From: Nitrosomonadales bacterium
Lineage (GTDB): Bacteria > Pseudomonadota > Gammaproteobacteria > Burkholderiales > Gallionellaceae
Assembly (NCBI GenBank): GCA_023259055.1
Contig: JAHFQZ010000001.1
Coordinates: forward strand, 1-64,000
DNA length: 64,000 bases
Reading direction: 5' to 3'
Shown: one piece after another, positions 44,410 through 54,138 of the stretch
How positions within the stretch are numbered: position 1 is the stretch's first letter
Layout of the letters: every line of letters begins with the position of its first letter
The notes under the pieces: generated by a model
The model's database searches: none
Told to the model about the DNA's origin: nothing
The model's input: only the letters and a program-made list of their open reading frames with translations
Position numbers and translations under genes: made by a program

Positions 44410-45939
44410 TTACCCTGCCAGAGGCCGCGGTCGAGAGATTCCAAAACCCTGCGCATAATCAATGCCTATTTCTCTCAGCTTTGCGATGGCTTCTTCGCTC
44501 TCCACCAATTCCGCGATAGTTTTCACGCCGATCTTTTTTGCCACCTGGTTTATAGCCGTTATCTTGGCAAGCTCCACAGGGTCGCGAAGAATATTGAAAA
44601 TGATACTGCCGTCAATTTTAAAAAACTCCACTTGGAAGCCCCGGATCAGATCAAACAAAATCTTGTCCCGGCCAAAGCCGCTGATCGCAACACGGCAACC
44701 GCACTGCCTGACTTGCCGCGCAAATTCTGCAACAACAGAAGCTCTCAAGGCGAGTTCCGAGTTCGGTATTTCAAAGCACAGTGCGGCACCGGGCAAGCCG
44801 TGCTCCTGTAGATTCAATTTCAGGAATTCCGGAAAGCCGGAGTCGCCAATTGTCGCGCCCGACACGTTGATGAAATACATTGAGCTTTTATGTTTTTCAT
44901 CCCGCAAATTTTGACGGGAAGCCCATTCTGTAACGTGTTGCACAACCCACCGATCCAGGTGCAGCAAGAGGCCAAATTTCTCGGCAAGCGGAAAAAACGC
45001 ACCCGGCGGTATCAGTTTTTGCTCTTCTTCAATTAACCGAACCAGAATTTCATAGTGTTCGGCTTCACCTGAGCCAACCGTCAGGGGAGAAATCAGCTGG
45101 CAGAACAAACGAAACGCGCCCTTTTCGATTGCAGTCTTGATCCGGTTTACACCCTTCTGTCCGCTAACTTGTTCGGCGAGGGAGTCAGCATACATATCCT
45201 GGCTAGCCTTCCCATCGTGAACGGAAGCATGCATATCAGCATCGCTGCCTGCATGAGCTGATTCTTTTGACTCAGACTGGCCTGGCATGTGCACATCACC
45301 GGGTGATGTGATGTCATTAATCAACATATGGAATCCGGCAACTTTGCCATCCTCGCCAAATTGAGGGATGTGTTCAACCGACAATCTGTAAACCGCGCCA
45401 TCCGGCATTGTCTGCGTCCGGTCATAATGCACGGAATGCCCATCCAGAGACTGTCGAACGGCGGTCGCTGTTTCCTGATAGACCTTGACGCCCAACACTT
45501 CGCGCATATGCCGGCCATGTATCTGTTCGGGTCGCAGGCGCAGCCATTTCATGAATGCACGATTGTGATATTGGCACTTCCCCTCGACATCTATGAATGC
45601 AACCATGGTCGGCAATACCTCGTCGATCAAATACAACCTCGGTTTGCTGGCGGCTATCGCCGCTTCGGCTCTTTTGCGAATTTGCGTTTCTCGGTCGAGT
45701 TTTTCCTTAACAGCCGCCAATTGCGCCGTGCGGCGCATGGAAACCCACTCCGCGCGCGATACACGGGTTGCCTCCGCAAGTATCGCTGCCACAAGAATCC
45801 CGGCCAAAAACACAATCCATTGCGGGCCAAGTTCGGTAAAGTACATTGTAAAAATGAGTACCGCAGCGGTGGCAATGACAGCCAAGGCAGAGATGAATGG
45901 CCTAACGGCACGAAACAAATTACGAACTTGCATTTCCAT
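44410..45939 (-). CDS. Membrane PAS-EAL protein with degenerate, probably inactive EAL domain
   Basis: A 509-residue protein: two membrane helices near 12-58, a short coiled coil, a PAS domain (~100-215; VLPTMVAFIDVEGKCQYHNR), a His/Met/Asp-rich linker (~215-255), and an EAL domain (~265-505). The catalytic glutamate region reads YEILVRL, and Asn in FINVSG, Lys in FKIDGSI and Glu in AELVESEE remain. However, the Asp-Asp-Phe-Gly motif is replaced by AISGFGRDK, losing the metal aspartates. Hydrolysis is unlikely, so a c-di-GMP receptor or binding role is more plausible. It closes a run of same-strand genes starting at the TonB receptor. Confidence 0.85.
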   Translation of the reverse strand: MEMQVRNLFRAVRPFISALAVIATAAVLIFTMYFTELGPQWIVFLAGILVAAILAEATRVSRAEWVSMRRTAQLAAVKEKLDRETQIRKRAEAAIAASKPRLYLIDEVLPTMVAFIDVEGKCQYHNRAFMKWLRLRPEQIHGRHMREVLGVKVYQETATAVRQSLDGHSVHYDRTQTMPDGAVYRLSVEHIPQFGEDGKVAGFHMLINDITSPGDVHMPGQSESKESAHAGSDADMHASVHDGKASQDMYADSLAEQVSGQKGVNRIKTAIEKGAFRLFCQLISPLTVGSGEAEHYEILVRLIEEEQKLIPPGAFFPLAEKFGLLLHLDRWVVQHVTEWASRQNLRDEKHKSSMYFINVSGATIGDSGFPEFLKLNLQEHGLPGAALCFEIPNSELALRASVVAEFARQVRQCGCRVAISGFGRDKILFDLIRGFQVEFFKIDGSIIFNILRDPVELAKITAINQVAKKIGVKTIAELVESEEAIAKLREIGIDYAQGFGISRPRPLAG

Positions 45940-45982
45940 TCCTCTCTAATTCAGAGCATAGCCCTTAACGGGTAATACGGGT

Positions 45983-48900
45983 TCAATACCCCTCAAGAAA
46001 CCCTTCAACGTTCGCCAGCTCTAGCTTGAACCTGGACAACAGCGCCATCAGCGCTTTCATATCACCCGCCTTGCCTGCCTGCTCCATTTCGGCGCATAGC
46101 TCGCCCAGCGCAAGCGCACCCACCGAGCGCGCCGAAGACTTGAGCTTGTGCGCCAACGCGCCGGCAGCTTCAGCCTGCCCCGCTGCGCAGGCGGCGCGCA
46201 ACTCTACTGCTATCTTGGTCGCGCTGAGACGGAAGTCGTGCAGGAATTCGCGGATCATCGCCTCGTCGTCGCCAACCAAGGCCTTGAGTACATTCACTTC
46301 AACCGGAAGGAACTGTGCAGGCACTGACGAACTATCTGGAGTTGATGTTGTTTCGACTGGCACAGATTTATCCGGCATCCATTTTTCCAGCATCGTTTTC
46401 AGGTTGACCAATTGCACCGGCTTGCTCAGGTAATCATCCATGCCCACGGCAAGACAATGCTCGATTTCGCCCTTGAGCGCATTGGCAGTGAAGGCGATGA
46501 TCGGCATGTGAACCTTGCCGGCTTCGGCAGCACGGATAGCGGCGGTCAGCTCGTAGCCGTCCATCTCCGGCATATGCAGGTCGGCGAACAGGATGGCGTA
46601 ATGGCCGCTTTGCCACATTTCCAGCGCTTCACGCCCGTTGCCCGCGATGTCAGCGGTTCTTCCCAGCAGCGTGAGTTGTTGCAGCATGACCTTCTGGTTG
46701 ATCTCGTTGTCTTCGGCGACCAGGATCAGGCAGCCCTGCCGGCGTGCCTCCTCGCGGGACAGGGGCGTGACCACCTCTTTGGCATCGCCACGCTTGAACT
46801 TCCGGTCAAACTCCTCAGCCTGCCCAGCGGCAATCGCCACCGCTTTCAACAGAATCCTGCGGGTCAACGCATTGCCATCCACGACCACCAGATCGGCTTC
46901 CTCCACACGGGGTTCGCGGCGCTGCCCACGCCTGATGGCGACGAAACGGATCTCCTGTTCCAGGCGGGCGCGGGCCGCTGCCAGAAGTGCATCCAGCAGC
47001 GTGTTGGCAGTTGCGGTATCGATGACCACGACGCACAGGCCACGTGATCGCCCCGCTATCCATGTCTTGGCCGACTCCAGATCTGTCACCCGTTCGACCA
47101 GCACACCTTCATGGGCAAGGTAGACGGCTAGGTCATCGGCCAGGCTCTCGGAAATGCCTGCTACAAGACACGACAGCCCTGCAATTAATGATGGCGCTTC
47201 GTTGATATTGAGCTGCTCAGCGGACAACTTGAAAGACAGGCGCACCCTGAAGATCGAACCTTTGCCCGGTTCGCTTTGCACGGTTATTTCGCCGCCCATC
47301 ATGTTTGCCAACTGGCGCGAAATGGTCAGCCCCAGTCCGGTGCCGCCATAAGTCCTGGTCGTGGATGAGTCAGCCTGGGTAAAGGGCGTAAACAACCGCG
47401 CCTGGGTTGCTTCGTCCATACCTATACCGTTGTCGGTCACGCGGAACTCGAGCTCCACCTGCTCTGGGGCACTTTCAGCCAGCAGGGCCCGCACCGATAC
47501 TTTTCCCTGCCGCTGCTGTCCGCTGGAAAACTTGACAGCGTTGTTCGCCAGATTGACCAGTATCTGTCGCAGACGCCCCGGATCGCCGATGACTGCTTCG
47601 GGAATGGTGGGGTCGGTGAACAGCATCAACTCCACCCCTTTCTTTGAGGCCACGCGATTCATGATTTCGCATGCCCTCTCCACCACATCGGTGACAGACA
47701 TTGGTATGGATTCAATCTGGAGCTTGCCGGCCTCGATCTTGGAAAAGTCGAGAATATCGTCGATGATCGAGAGCAGCGAAAACGCCGAGTCGCGAATGAT
47801 ATTGACCATCTCCGTCTGCGGTCCCTTGAGGCTGCTCTGTTGCAGCACGTCGACCATGCCGATCACGCCGTTCATCGGGGTGCGTATCTCGTGACTCATG
47901 GCGGCAAGGAAGGACGACTTTGCCTGGTTGGCCTGTTCGGCGGCCTCCTTGGCGATTGCCAGGGACTTGTTGGCGACTTCCAGTTCGTGGCGATACTCGG
48001 CCACCGCGATTTCGCTCTGGTGCTGTGCTGTTCGGTCAATGCCAACGCTGAGAGTTTTTACGAGTTTTCCGTCACGATCCACAATTCCCTTGTTGGTCCA
48101 GCTGATCCACACCCGTTCTCCGTTTTTCCGGATGTTCTCGTTTTCGCTGCTGTAATATTCGTCCGGAAAAGTCTGAATGACAGACATCTTTTCGATTAGC
48201 TCCTCTACCGGAGCGACGATAGTGCCGACGACATTGCGGCCTATGATCTCTTCCCTGGAGAAACCGAAGAATTCAAGACCCCAGTTGTTGAGGAAGAGAA
48301 TATTTCCTGCCGTGTCCCATTCAATAATTATGCTTCGCGAACTCTCTACGAGGTTGTTGTACCGGACCAGGCTATCCTCTAACGCGCCCTTGGCGGCTTC
48401 GGCTTTTTCCTTGGCGATTACCAATTCGGCCGTGCGTGCCAGCACTTTTTCTTCCAGGTTCGCATTGAGCTGACGTATTGCCGCCTCCGCCAGTTTGCGT
48501 TCGGTAATGTCCTTGATCACGCCGTCGTAGGACAGAAGTTTCCCGGAGGCTTCCCTGAACAGGATAGTTGTGTCGCTTATCCAGCGAATCTCCCCGTTTT
48601 TCCGGATGATGCGATGTTCGAGGGGTGGAACATCCTCTCCTGCCAGAATCCGCTGCACATGCTTCGTGACCAGTTCGCGATCCTCCGGCACGACCATATG
48701 AATCCAGAGATGGGGATTCGCGGCGAACTCTTCTGGAGTGTACCCTGTCACCGTTACGCAGGCCGGGCTTTGCGTGGTATCCACGGAGCGTCCGTTTTCA
48801 ATGCGCACCGTATACTGATAATCCGTTAGTCCCTCGGTAATGCGCCGGTAGCGCGCTTCGTTTTCCTGCAGCTCCTTCTCCATCCGTTTGCGCTCGGTAA

Positions 48901-50092
48901 TGTCAATGGTATACCCTGCAAGGTAACGCGGTTCCCCATTGATAATGATCGGGAACTTGATTGTCGAGTAGAGCCGTCCGTTAAGCTCTTCTTCAACGGT
49001 GATTTCCCTGCCTTCCTTCAAGACTTTCATGTCATCTGAAACCATGCTTTTCGCCAGCTCGGACGGGAAAAGCTCGTCCATATTCTTGCCGAGCAATTCC
49101 GCCATCGGTTTCCCCAGCATTTTTTCGTAGTTCCTGCTGAGCCGCAGCGACCTGATATTCTTGTCTTTAAAGAATACATAAATGGGACTGAATTCCATGA
49201 AGCGGCTGAAAATTTCTTCATCCGCCTGCAATCTGGCGGTTCGCTGCGCAACCTCCTGCTCGAAATAGTGCTGCATCCGGCTCAGCTCGAGATGGGTATG
49301 CACGCGGGCCCGGACTTCATCGATATCGAATGGCTTGGTGATGTAGTCCGCAGCGCCGATGGAAAAGCCCCTGACCTTATCCACCGTGGTATTGACGACG
49401 CTCACGAAAATGACCGGAATGCGGTTGCCGTCCGGCGTCGCCTTGATGCGGCGGCACACGTCGTAGCCATCCATCCCGGGCATCACGACATCGAGCAGCA
49501 CCATGTCCGGCGGCGTTGCGCTGTGCACCAGTTCCAGCGCCCTTGGGCCGCTATTTGCCACCATGATGCGGTATTCGTCCTTGAGGGCCTCGGCGAGTTC
49601 ATGGATGTTATCGGCGATGTCATCGACAATCAGCAAAGTTGAGCGCTCCTCCCGCTTCATCAAGTCAGTCGCAGGCTTTTTGCGATAGCGGCGCAGTTCG
49701 AGCTGGGTGAGGACACGCAGCTTCAGCAGGTCGGGGTTGACCGGTTTGGTAATGTAGTCGGCCGCGCCCAGCTTCAATCCGGCCGCCTCATCGCTGGTCT
49801 CGGCCAGTCCGGTAACGAAAATCACCGGTATGTCAGCGGTGGCAGCATTGGACTTGAGCCTGCGCAATACCTCGTAGCCATCCATGCCGGGCATCTTGAT
49901 GTCGAGCAGCACCAGGTCCGGCGGCGGCAGCCGCAAGGCAAGCGCCAGCGCCTTTTCACCGCTGGTGGCCGCCAGGATCGCATAGTCCTCGCGCAGGATG
50001 CTCATGAGTGCATGCAGGTTCTCGCTGACATCGTCAACGATGAGAATTCGCGGCTTGTCCTTGCCGGGTTCTGCCAGATCGGTTTCAGCCAT
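45983..50092 (-). CDS. Hybrid histidine kinase: REC-REC-PAS-PAS-PAS-HisKA-HATPase-pseudoREC-REC-Hpt
   Basis: A 1369-residue soluble kinase with GGAG before its ATG. Two tandem receivers open it, with Asp64 ([15 protein letters not shown]) and Asp201 ([15 protein letters not shown]). Three PAS domains follow (~300-405, 408-535, 565-685), then HisKA with His734. The ATPase has [12 protein letters not shown] and [15 protein letters not shown] degenerate receiver (~975-1095) precedes a true receiver with Asp1171 ([15 protein letters not shown]) and Hpt with His1315. The tandem N-terminal receivers allow input from other kinases, for example the one 21 bases upstream. Its second PAS is nearly the same as the last PAS of the 56339-61315 kinase. 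The REC-Hpt linker here carries no repeat. Confidence 0.92.
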   Translation of the reverse strand: MAETDLAEPGKDKPRILIVDDVSENLHALMSILREDYAILAATSGEKALALALRLPPPDLVLLDIKMPGMDGYEVLRRLKSNAATADIPVIFVTGLAETSDEAAGLKLGAADYITKPVNPDLLKLRVLTQLELRRYRKKPATDLMKREERSTLLIVDDIADNIHELAEALKDEYRIMVANSGPRALELVHSATPPDMVLLDVVMPGMDGYDVCRRIKATPDGNRIPVIFVSVVNTTVDKVRGFSIGAADYITKPFDIDEVRARVHTHLELSRMQHYFEQEVAQRTARLQADEEIFSRFMEFSPIYVFFKDKNIRSLRLSRNYEKMLGKPMAELLGKNMDELFPSELAKSMVSDDMKVLKEGREITVEEELNGRLYSTIKFPIIINGEPRYLAGYTIDITERKRMEKELQENEARYRRITEGLTDYQYTVRIENGRSVDTTQSPACVTVTGYTPEEFAANPHLWIHMVVPEDRELVTKHVQRILAGEDVPPLEHRIIRKNGEIRWISDTTILFREASGKLLSYDGVIKDITERKLAEAAIRQLNANLEEKVLARTAELVIAKEKAEAAKGALEDSLVRYNNLVESSRSIIIEWDTAGNILFLNNWGLEFFGFSREEIIGRNVVGTIVAPVEELIEKMSVIQTFPDEYYSSENENIRKNGERVWISWTNKGIVDRDGKLVKTLSVGIDRTAQHQSEIAVAEYRHELEVANKSLAIAKEAAEQANQAKSSFLAAMSHEIRTPMNGVIGMVDVLQQSSLKGPQTEMVNIIRDSAFSLLSIIDDILDFSKIEAGKLQIESIPMSVTDVVERACEIMNRVASKKGVELMLFTDPTIPEAVIGDPGRLRQILVNLANNAVKFSSGQQRQGKVSVRALLAESAPEQVELEFRVTDNGIGMDEATQARLFTPFTQADSSTTRTYGGTGLGLTISRQLANMMGGEITVQSEPGKGSIFRVRLSFKLSAEQLNINEAPSLIAGLSCLVAGISESLADDLAVYLAHEGVLVERVTDLESAKTWIAGRSRGLCVVVIDTATANTLLDALLAAARARLEQEIRFVAIRRGQRREPRVEEADLVVVDGNALTRRILLKAVAIAAGQAEEFDRKFKRGDAKEVVTPLSREEARRQGCLILVAEDNEINQKVMLQQLTLLGRTADIAGNGREALEMWQSGHYAILFADLHMPEMDGYELTAAIRAAEAGKVHMPIIAFTANALKGEIEHCLAVGMDDYLSKPVQLVNLKTMLEKWMPDKSVPVETTSTPDSSSVPAQFLPVEVNVLKALVGDDEAMIREFLHDFRLSATKIAVELRAACAAGQAEAAGALAHKLKSSARSVGALALGELCAEMEQAGKAGDMKALMALLSRFKLELANVEGFLEGY

Positions 50093-50113
50093 GTTATGTC
50101 TCCAGCCGTTGCT

Positions 50114-53100
50114 TCATGCAGGGTTTGCCAGTTGCCCGCGCAGCCTGGCCAGCAGCTCCAGCGCGTCATCGATGGCAAAGTTGTCGATTTGTACAGCAAT
50201 CTCGTCGATCGCCGGCTCCAGCACACTGCCGGCTACTCCGCTACGCAACTCGGCCAGCACCACCTCGGCGGCACCGATGTCATTTTCAAGAACGGCGGCC
50301 AGCCGCGCGATTTTTTCCTGGACCTGACCGGCGCTCAATGGCGCACCGGACACATGCACTGCCGTTGTTGCCTTGGGCAGGCTATCGATGTCGCGCATCA
50401 CCTCCTGCAGCAACTGGCTCATGCGCGCGAATTGCCCGGGCTGCGGCATTTTCCCCAGCTTCAGCTCAGCGTCGATTTGCGTGATGCATTCGAACAGGCT
50501 TTGCGCTCCGATATTACCACTCACCCCCTTGAGCGCGTGACAGTAGTCCTCGGCCGACTCCATCCCCTTGTAGGTAATCTGGCGCTGCAGTTCCTGCACA
50601 GCATCGGAATAGCGTTCGCGAAATCGCTTCAATTGCCTGACGTAAGCCTCGACCTTGCCGCCAATTCGCCGCACACCCTGAGCCGCCTCCAGGCTTCCCA
50701 GTGCCAGTAGTTCGGGTGTGCAGGACGACTGCTGTGATTCGCGCAACTCGGGCACTGACACGCGATCTGCAGAAGGCGCGTGCACCCACCTGGTCAGGGT
50801 TGCCATAAGGCGATCAGGCTCAATCGGCTTGGTGATATGATCGTTCATGCCGGCAGCCTTGCTGTTTTCCGCATCCTGAGCCATCGCCAGCGCGGTCATG
50901 GCGATAATCGGCAAGGCTGCGAAGTGTTCTCCGCTAGGCTGTTGCGCCAAGGCACGGATGCGGCGTGCCGCTTCGAGGCCATCCATGACCGGCATCTGTA
51001 TGTCCATGAGCACACCATCGTATTGCTGGCGCTGCACCATGGCCACCGCCTCTTCGCCATTTACTGCTTCATCGACGACCAGATTCATGCTATGCAGCAG
51101 CTCCACCGCAAACTCGCGATTGAGGTCGTTGTCCTCCACCAGCAGCAGGCGAGCACCGTTGAAATCAGAGACCGAAGACGTACTCCTCCGCTCGTCTATT
51201 TCACTCATCATCCTCACCCGGCCACGCCCCAGTACCGTCAGGACAGAATCAAGCAGAGTGGAAGGGGAAACCGGTTTGACAAGGAAGCCGTTTACGCCTG
51301 CCTGTTCGGCGAGCTTGATCACATCCTCGCGCCCATACGCTGTCACCATCACGACTTTCGGCTGATGAGCAATTAGAACGTCGGCATGAATCCGCCGCGT
51401 GACCACGTCGCCATTCATGCCAGGCATGCGCCAGTCCATCAGCACCAGATCGAACGGCGCGTCTATAGCGCTTTCAAGCAACTCGATGGCTGTTGCTCCG
51501 TTGGCAGCCGCCTTCACCTCCAGGCGGAAATAGCGCAACATCTCGGCCAGAATTTCGCGCGAGACATCATTGTCGTCTACCACCAGCACACGGATGCCCT
51601 TGAGCAGCGGCCCGACCTGCTCCAGCAGTTCGCGGCGATGTGCCTCAGCCTGCTGCGCTACCTTGAGCCGCACGGTGCAACAAAAGGTAGTTCCCTTGCC
51701 CGGTTGCGAATCCTCGACCCAGATGCGCCCGCCCATCATCTCCACAAGTTGCTTGCAGATCGCCAGCCCCAGCCCGGTGCCGCCGAAGCGGCGCGTGGTG
51801 GACTGATCCGCCTGATTGAACTTCTGGAACAGCCGGCTTTGTACTTCCGGCGTCATGCCGATGCCGGTATCGCGCACGGAAATCTGCAGGTTGAGGTCGG
51901 TTTCGCTGACATTCAGGCAACGAAAGGCCAGCTCCACTTCCCCTTGCTCGGTAAACTTGACGGCATTGCTGCACAAGTTGAGCAATATCTGGCCAAGCCG
52001 CGAGGGGTCACCCACCAGCGTGGGCGGAATATTCACATCGTAACGGATCAGAAACTCCACGCCCTTGTGCTCGGCCTGGAAGCCGATGGCATCGGTCAGA
52101 TGTTCCAGCACGGTATCCAGACCGAATTCAATCGCTTCGATTTCCAGCTTGCCGGCCTCGATCTTGGAAAAATCCAGTATGTCGTTGATGATGCCGAGCA
52201 ACGATTGCGCGGCACCCTGCGCCTTGGTCAGGTAGTTCTGTAAAGCAGGAGTAAGGTCCGTCTTGAGGGCGAGATAGAGCATGCCGATAATTGCATTCAT
52301 CGGTGTGCGTATCTCGTGGCTCATATTGGCGAGGAACATTGACTTCGCTTCCGTCGCCTCCTCGGCTAATTCCTTTGCTTCGCGCAATTCCTCCGCAGCA
52401 CGCCTGCGCTCCGTAATGTCTTCCACCAGCCACACCGATCCGCTCGCCGGCTCAGTGGGGTCCACCGCGTGGCCGGAAAGCTGGCCCCAGAACGTTGAAC
52501 CGTCCTTGCGCATGAGAACTTCCTCTGAAGTGAATGTCCTGCCCGTAGAGATAACCGGATAACCGCGCGCGCCCAGGCTCGCGTAGGCTTCGTCGCTCGA
52601 ATAGATGACCCGTGTCAATTGCCCGATGATCTCGCCGGGACCCCAGCCAAACATCTCCTCGACGCGGCGATTGCATCGCTGAATTCGCCGGTCGCTGATG
52701 AATGCAATGCCAAGACCCGCGGAATCGAATATGGCCCGCATTTCGTCGTTTGCCGTGCGCAGCCCGCGCGTCCGTTCCTCGACACGCTGTTCCAGATCCT
52801 CGTTTGTCCTCTGCAACTGCCCTTCGCTTTCGGCCAGACGCTGATTGGCATGCAGTAATTCCTGGTTGCGGCTCTCGATGGTTTCCAGCATGTCATTGAA
52901 GGCTTTTACCAGCGCGCCGACTTCGTCTTTGCTTTCCTGTGTTGCCCGCAAGCTGTAATTTTTTTGATCACTGATTTGCTGGGCAATGTCAGTCAGCCGC
53001 TCGACCGGGCCTGAAACCAGGCGCTGCAACCGCGCGGCGACGAACAAGGTGATAAATATTGTCAACAAGGCAATCAATGCGGAAATGGCCAAGAATTTCT

Positions 53101-53572
53101 GCCACAGCTGATCAAGCTCGCGCAGGCTCGCACGGATAAACACCTTGCCCAGGAGCATTCCATCCATAACTACAGGCTCGATCAAATGCAGATGCTGTTC
53201 GTCAACTTTCGTCTGGTCATCGAGCGTCATGCTGTCCGGAAATATATAGGGGCGTTCCTCTCCGCTGTTATAGCTTGCAAATATCTTGCCCGATGCATCA
53301 TAGATCGCAGCAGCAGTAACGTCGCGCTTGGCCTTGAGCGCTGCCAGCGTTTCAAGCGCGACCTTGTCATCGTTGAAACTGAGCGCTGCGGTATTCCGGT
53401 CCGCGACGATGCGCGCCAGCGAGCCCAGGTCGCGCAACATCTCTTCTCGCACACGCATGTGCTCATAGGCGACAAAGCCAAACCCCTCCAGTGCCAGGCC
53501 GATAACGCTGCAAAGCAAAATAATCAGCACCAGCTTGGTTTTGATTGGTACATTTTTGATCCATGTTTGCAT
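50114..53572 (-). CDS. CHASE8-HAMP-PAS hybrid histidine kinase with two receivers and Hpt
   Basis: A 1152-residue membrane kinase, AAGGAT before the ATG. TM1 is at ~13-35, a periplasmic CHASE8-type domain at ~36-155 ([20 protein letters not shown]), TM2 at ~160-180 and HAMP at ~180-235. A coiled coil and PAS (~275-390) follow, then HisKA with His419 ([18 protein letters not shown]) and the ATPase ([26 protein letters not shown]). Receivers have Asp713 ([11 protein letters not shown]) and Asp857 ([11 protein letters not shown]), and Hpt has His1012 ([14 protein letters not shown]). It lacks the degenerate receiver of the other five kinases. It follows YfiR by 11 bases; in Pseudomonas YfiR controls a CHASE8-HAMP diguanylate cyclase, so YfiR control of this kinase is likely. 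Confidence 0.92.
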   Translation of the reverse strand: MQTWIKNVPIKTKLVLIILLCSVIGLALEGFGFVAYEHMRVREEMLRDLGSLARIVADRNTAALSFNDDKVALETLAALKAKRDVTAAAIYDASGKIFASYNSGEERPYIFPDSMTLDDQTKVDEQHLHLIEPVVMDGMLLGKVFIRASLRELDQLWQKFLAISALIALLTIFITLFVAARLQRLVSGPVERLTDIAQQISDQKNYSLRATQESKDEVGALVKAFNDMLETIESRNQELLHANQRLAESEGQLQRTNEDLEQRVEERTRGLRTANDEMRAIFDSAGLGIAFISDRRIQRCNRRVEEMFGWGPGEIIGQLTRVIYSSDEAYASLGARGYPVISTGRTFTSEEVLMRKDGSTFWGQLSGHAVDPTEPASGSVWLVEDITERRRAAEELREAKELAEEATEAKSMFLANMSHEIRTPMNAIIGMLYLALKTDLTPALQNYLTKAQGAAQSLLGIINDILDFSKIEAGKLEIEAIEFGLDTVLEHLTDAIGFQAEHKGVEFLIRYDVNIPPTLVGDPSRLGQILLNLCSNAVKFTEQGEVELAFRCLNVSETDLNLQISVRDTGIGMTPEVQSRLFQKFNQADQSTTRRFGGTGLGLAICKQLVEMMGGRIWVEDSQPGKGTTFCCTVRLKVAQQAEAHRRELLEQVGPLLKGIRVLVVDDNDVSREILAEMLRYFRLEVKAAANGATAIELLESAIDAPFDLVLMDWRMPGMNGDVVTRRIHADVLIAHQPKVVMVTAYGREDVIKLAEQAGVNGFLVKPVSPSTLLDSVLTVLGRGRVRMMSEIDERRSTSSVSDFNGARLLLVEDNDLNREFAVELLHSMNLVVDEAVNGEEAVAMVQRQQYDGVLMDIQMPVMDGLEAARRIRALAQQPSGEHFAALPIIAMTALAMAQDAENSKAAGMNDHITKPIEPDRLMATLTRWVHAPSADRVSVPELRESQQSSCTPELLALGSLEAAQGVRRIGGKVEAYVRQLKRFRERYSDAVQELQRQITYKGMESAEDYCHALKGVSGNIGAQSLFECITQIDAELKLGKMPQPGQFARMSQLLQEVMRDIDSLPKATTAVHVSGAPLSAGQVQEKIARLAAVLENDIGAAEVVLAELRSGVAGSVLEPAIDEIAVQIDNFAIDDALELLARLRGQLANPA

Positions 53573-53583
53573 CGTTTCTATCC

Positions 53584-54126
53584 TTACGGCGGCGGAACGG
53601 TACGTGACAGTTCCATAAGCTTGGAACTGATCTTCAGGTTGGCATCGCGCGCGGCGGCCGCGTTGATTTCCAGTTTGATCTTTCCTTCCTCCGAGTAGAA
53701 TCCGACCACGCCTCCACTATGTGCAAAACCATTCTGGTCGCTGACGGTGAGTACGCTCGATCCGTGCACTCTTCCCAGAATTTCTTCCCATCTTCTTTCC
53801 GAACGGCTGATGAACAACACTTGGCACATCGCGGGATCGATGGATGCGTTCACTTCGATTTTCAGCAAGCGTTCCTTCACCCGCCGGTTTGAAAGTTCGC
53901 CCAGCATGCCACCCACCGCGTCGTCGCCGACTACGCAAATACGTATGCTGTCCGGCGGCAAATCGGGCCATTCAACAAACCTGGTGAGTTGATAGAGGTA
54001 GGCGGCTTTGACTTTGGTTCCAAGATCGGTCTCGGCACGGGCCGCAGACGGAAGCGACATGCCGAATGCCAGTACCAGACTCCCGATGCCAGCGATGGAA
54101 ACTTTGATGTATTCAGCAACCGTCAT
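53584..54126 (-). CDS. Periplasmic YfiR-family (DUF4154) protein
   Basis: A 180-residue exported protein. After a signal segment (GIGSLVLAFGMSLPSAARA), the YfiR core is evident: KVKAAYLYQLTRFVEWPDLP, IRICVVGDDAVGGMLGEL, CQVLFISRSERRWEEILGRV, SSVLTVSDQNGFAHSGGVVG and a C-terminal LKISSKLMELSR. In Pseudomonas aeruginosa YfiR is a periplasmic repressor of the diguanylate cyclase YfiN. Here the partner gene 11 bases downstream is a CHASE8-HAMP hybrid kinase, and a TonB receptor lies 12 bases upstream. I infer that it transmits a receptor or envelope signal to the kinase. Confidence 0.9.
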   Translation of the reverse strand: MTVAEYIKVSIAGIGSLVLAFGMSLPSAARAETDLGTKVKAAYLYQLTRFVEWPDLPPDSIRICVVGDDAVGGMLGELSNRRVKERLLKIEVNASIDPAMCQVLFISRSERRWEEILGRVHGSSVLTVSDQNGFAHSGGVVGFYSEEGKIKLEINAAAARDANLKISSKLMELSRTVPPP

Positions 54127-54138
54127 TTGCCTGTCCGG

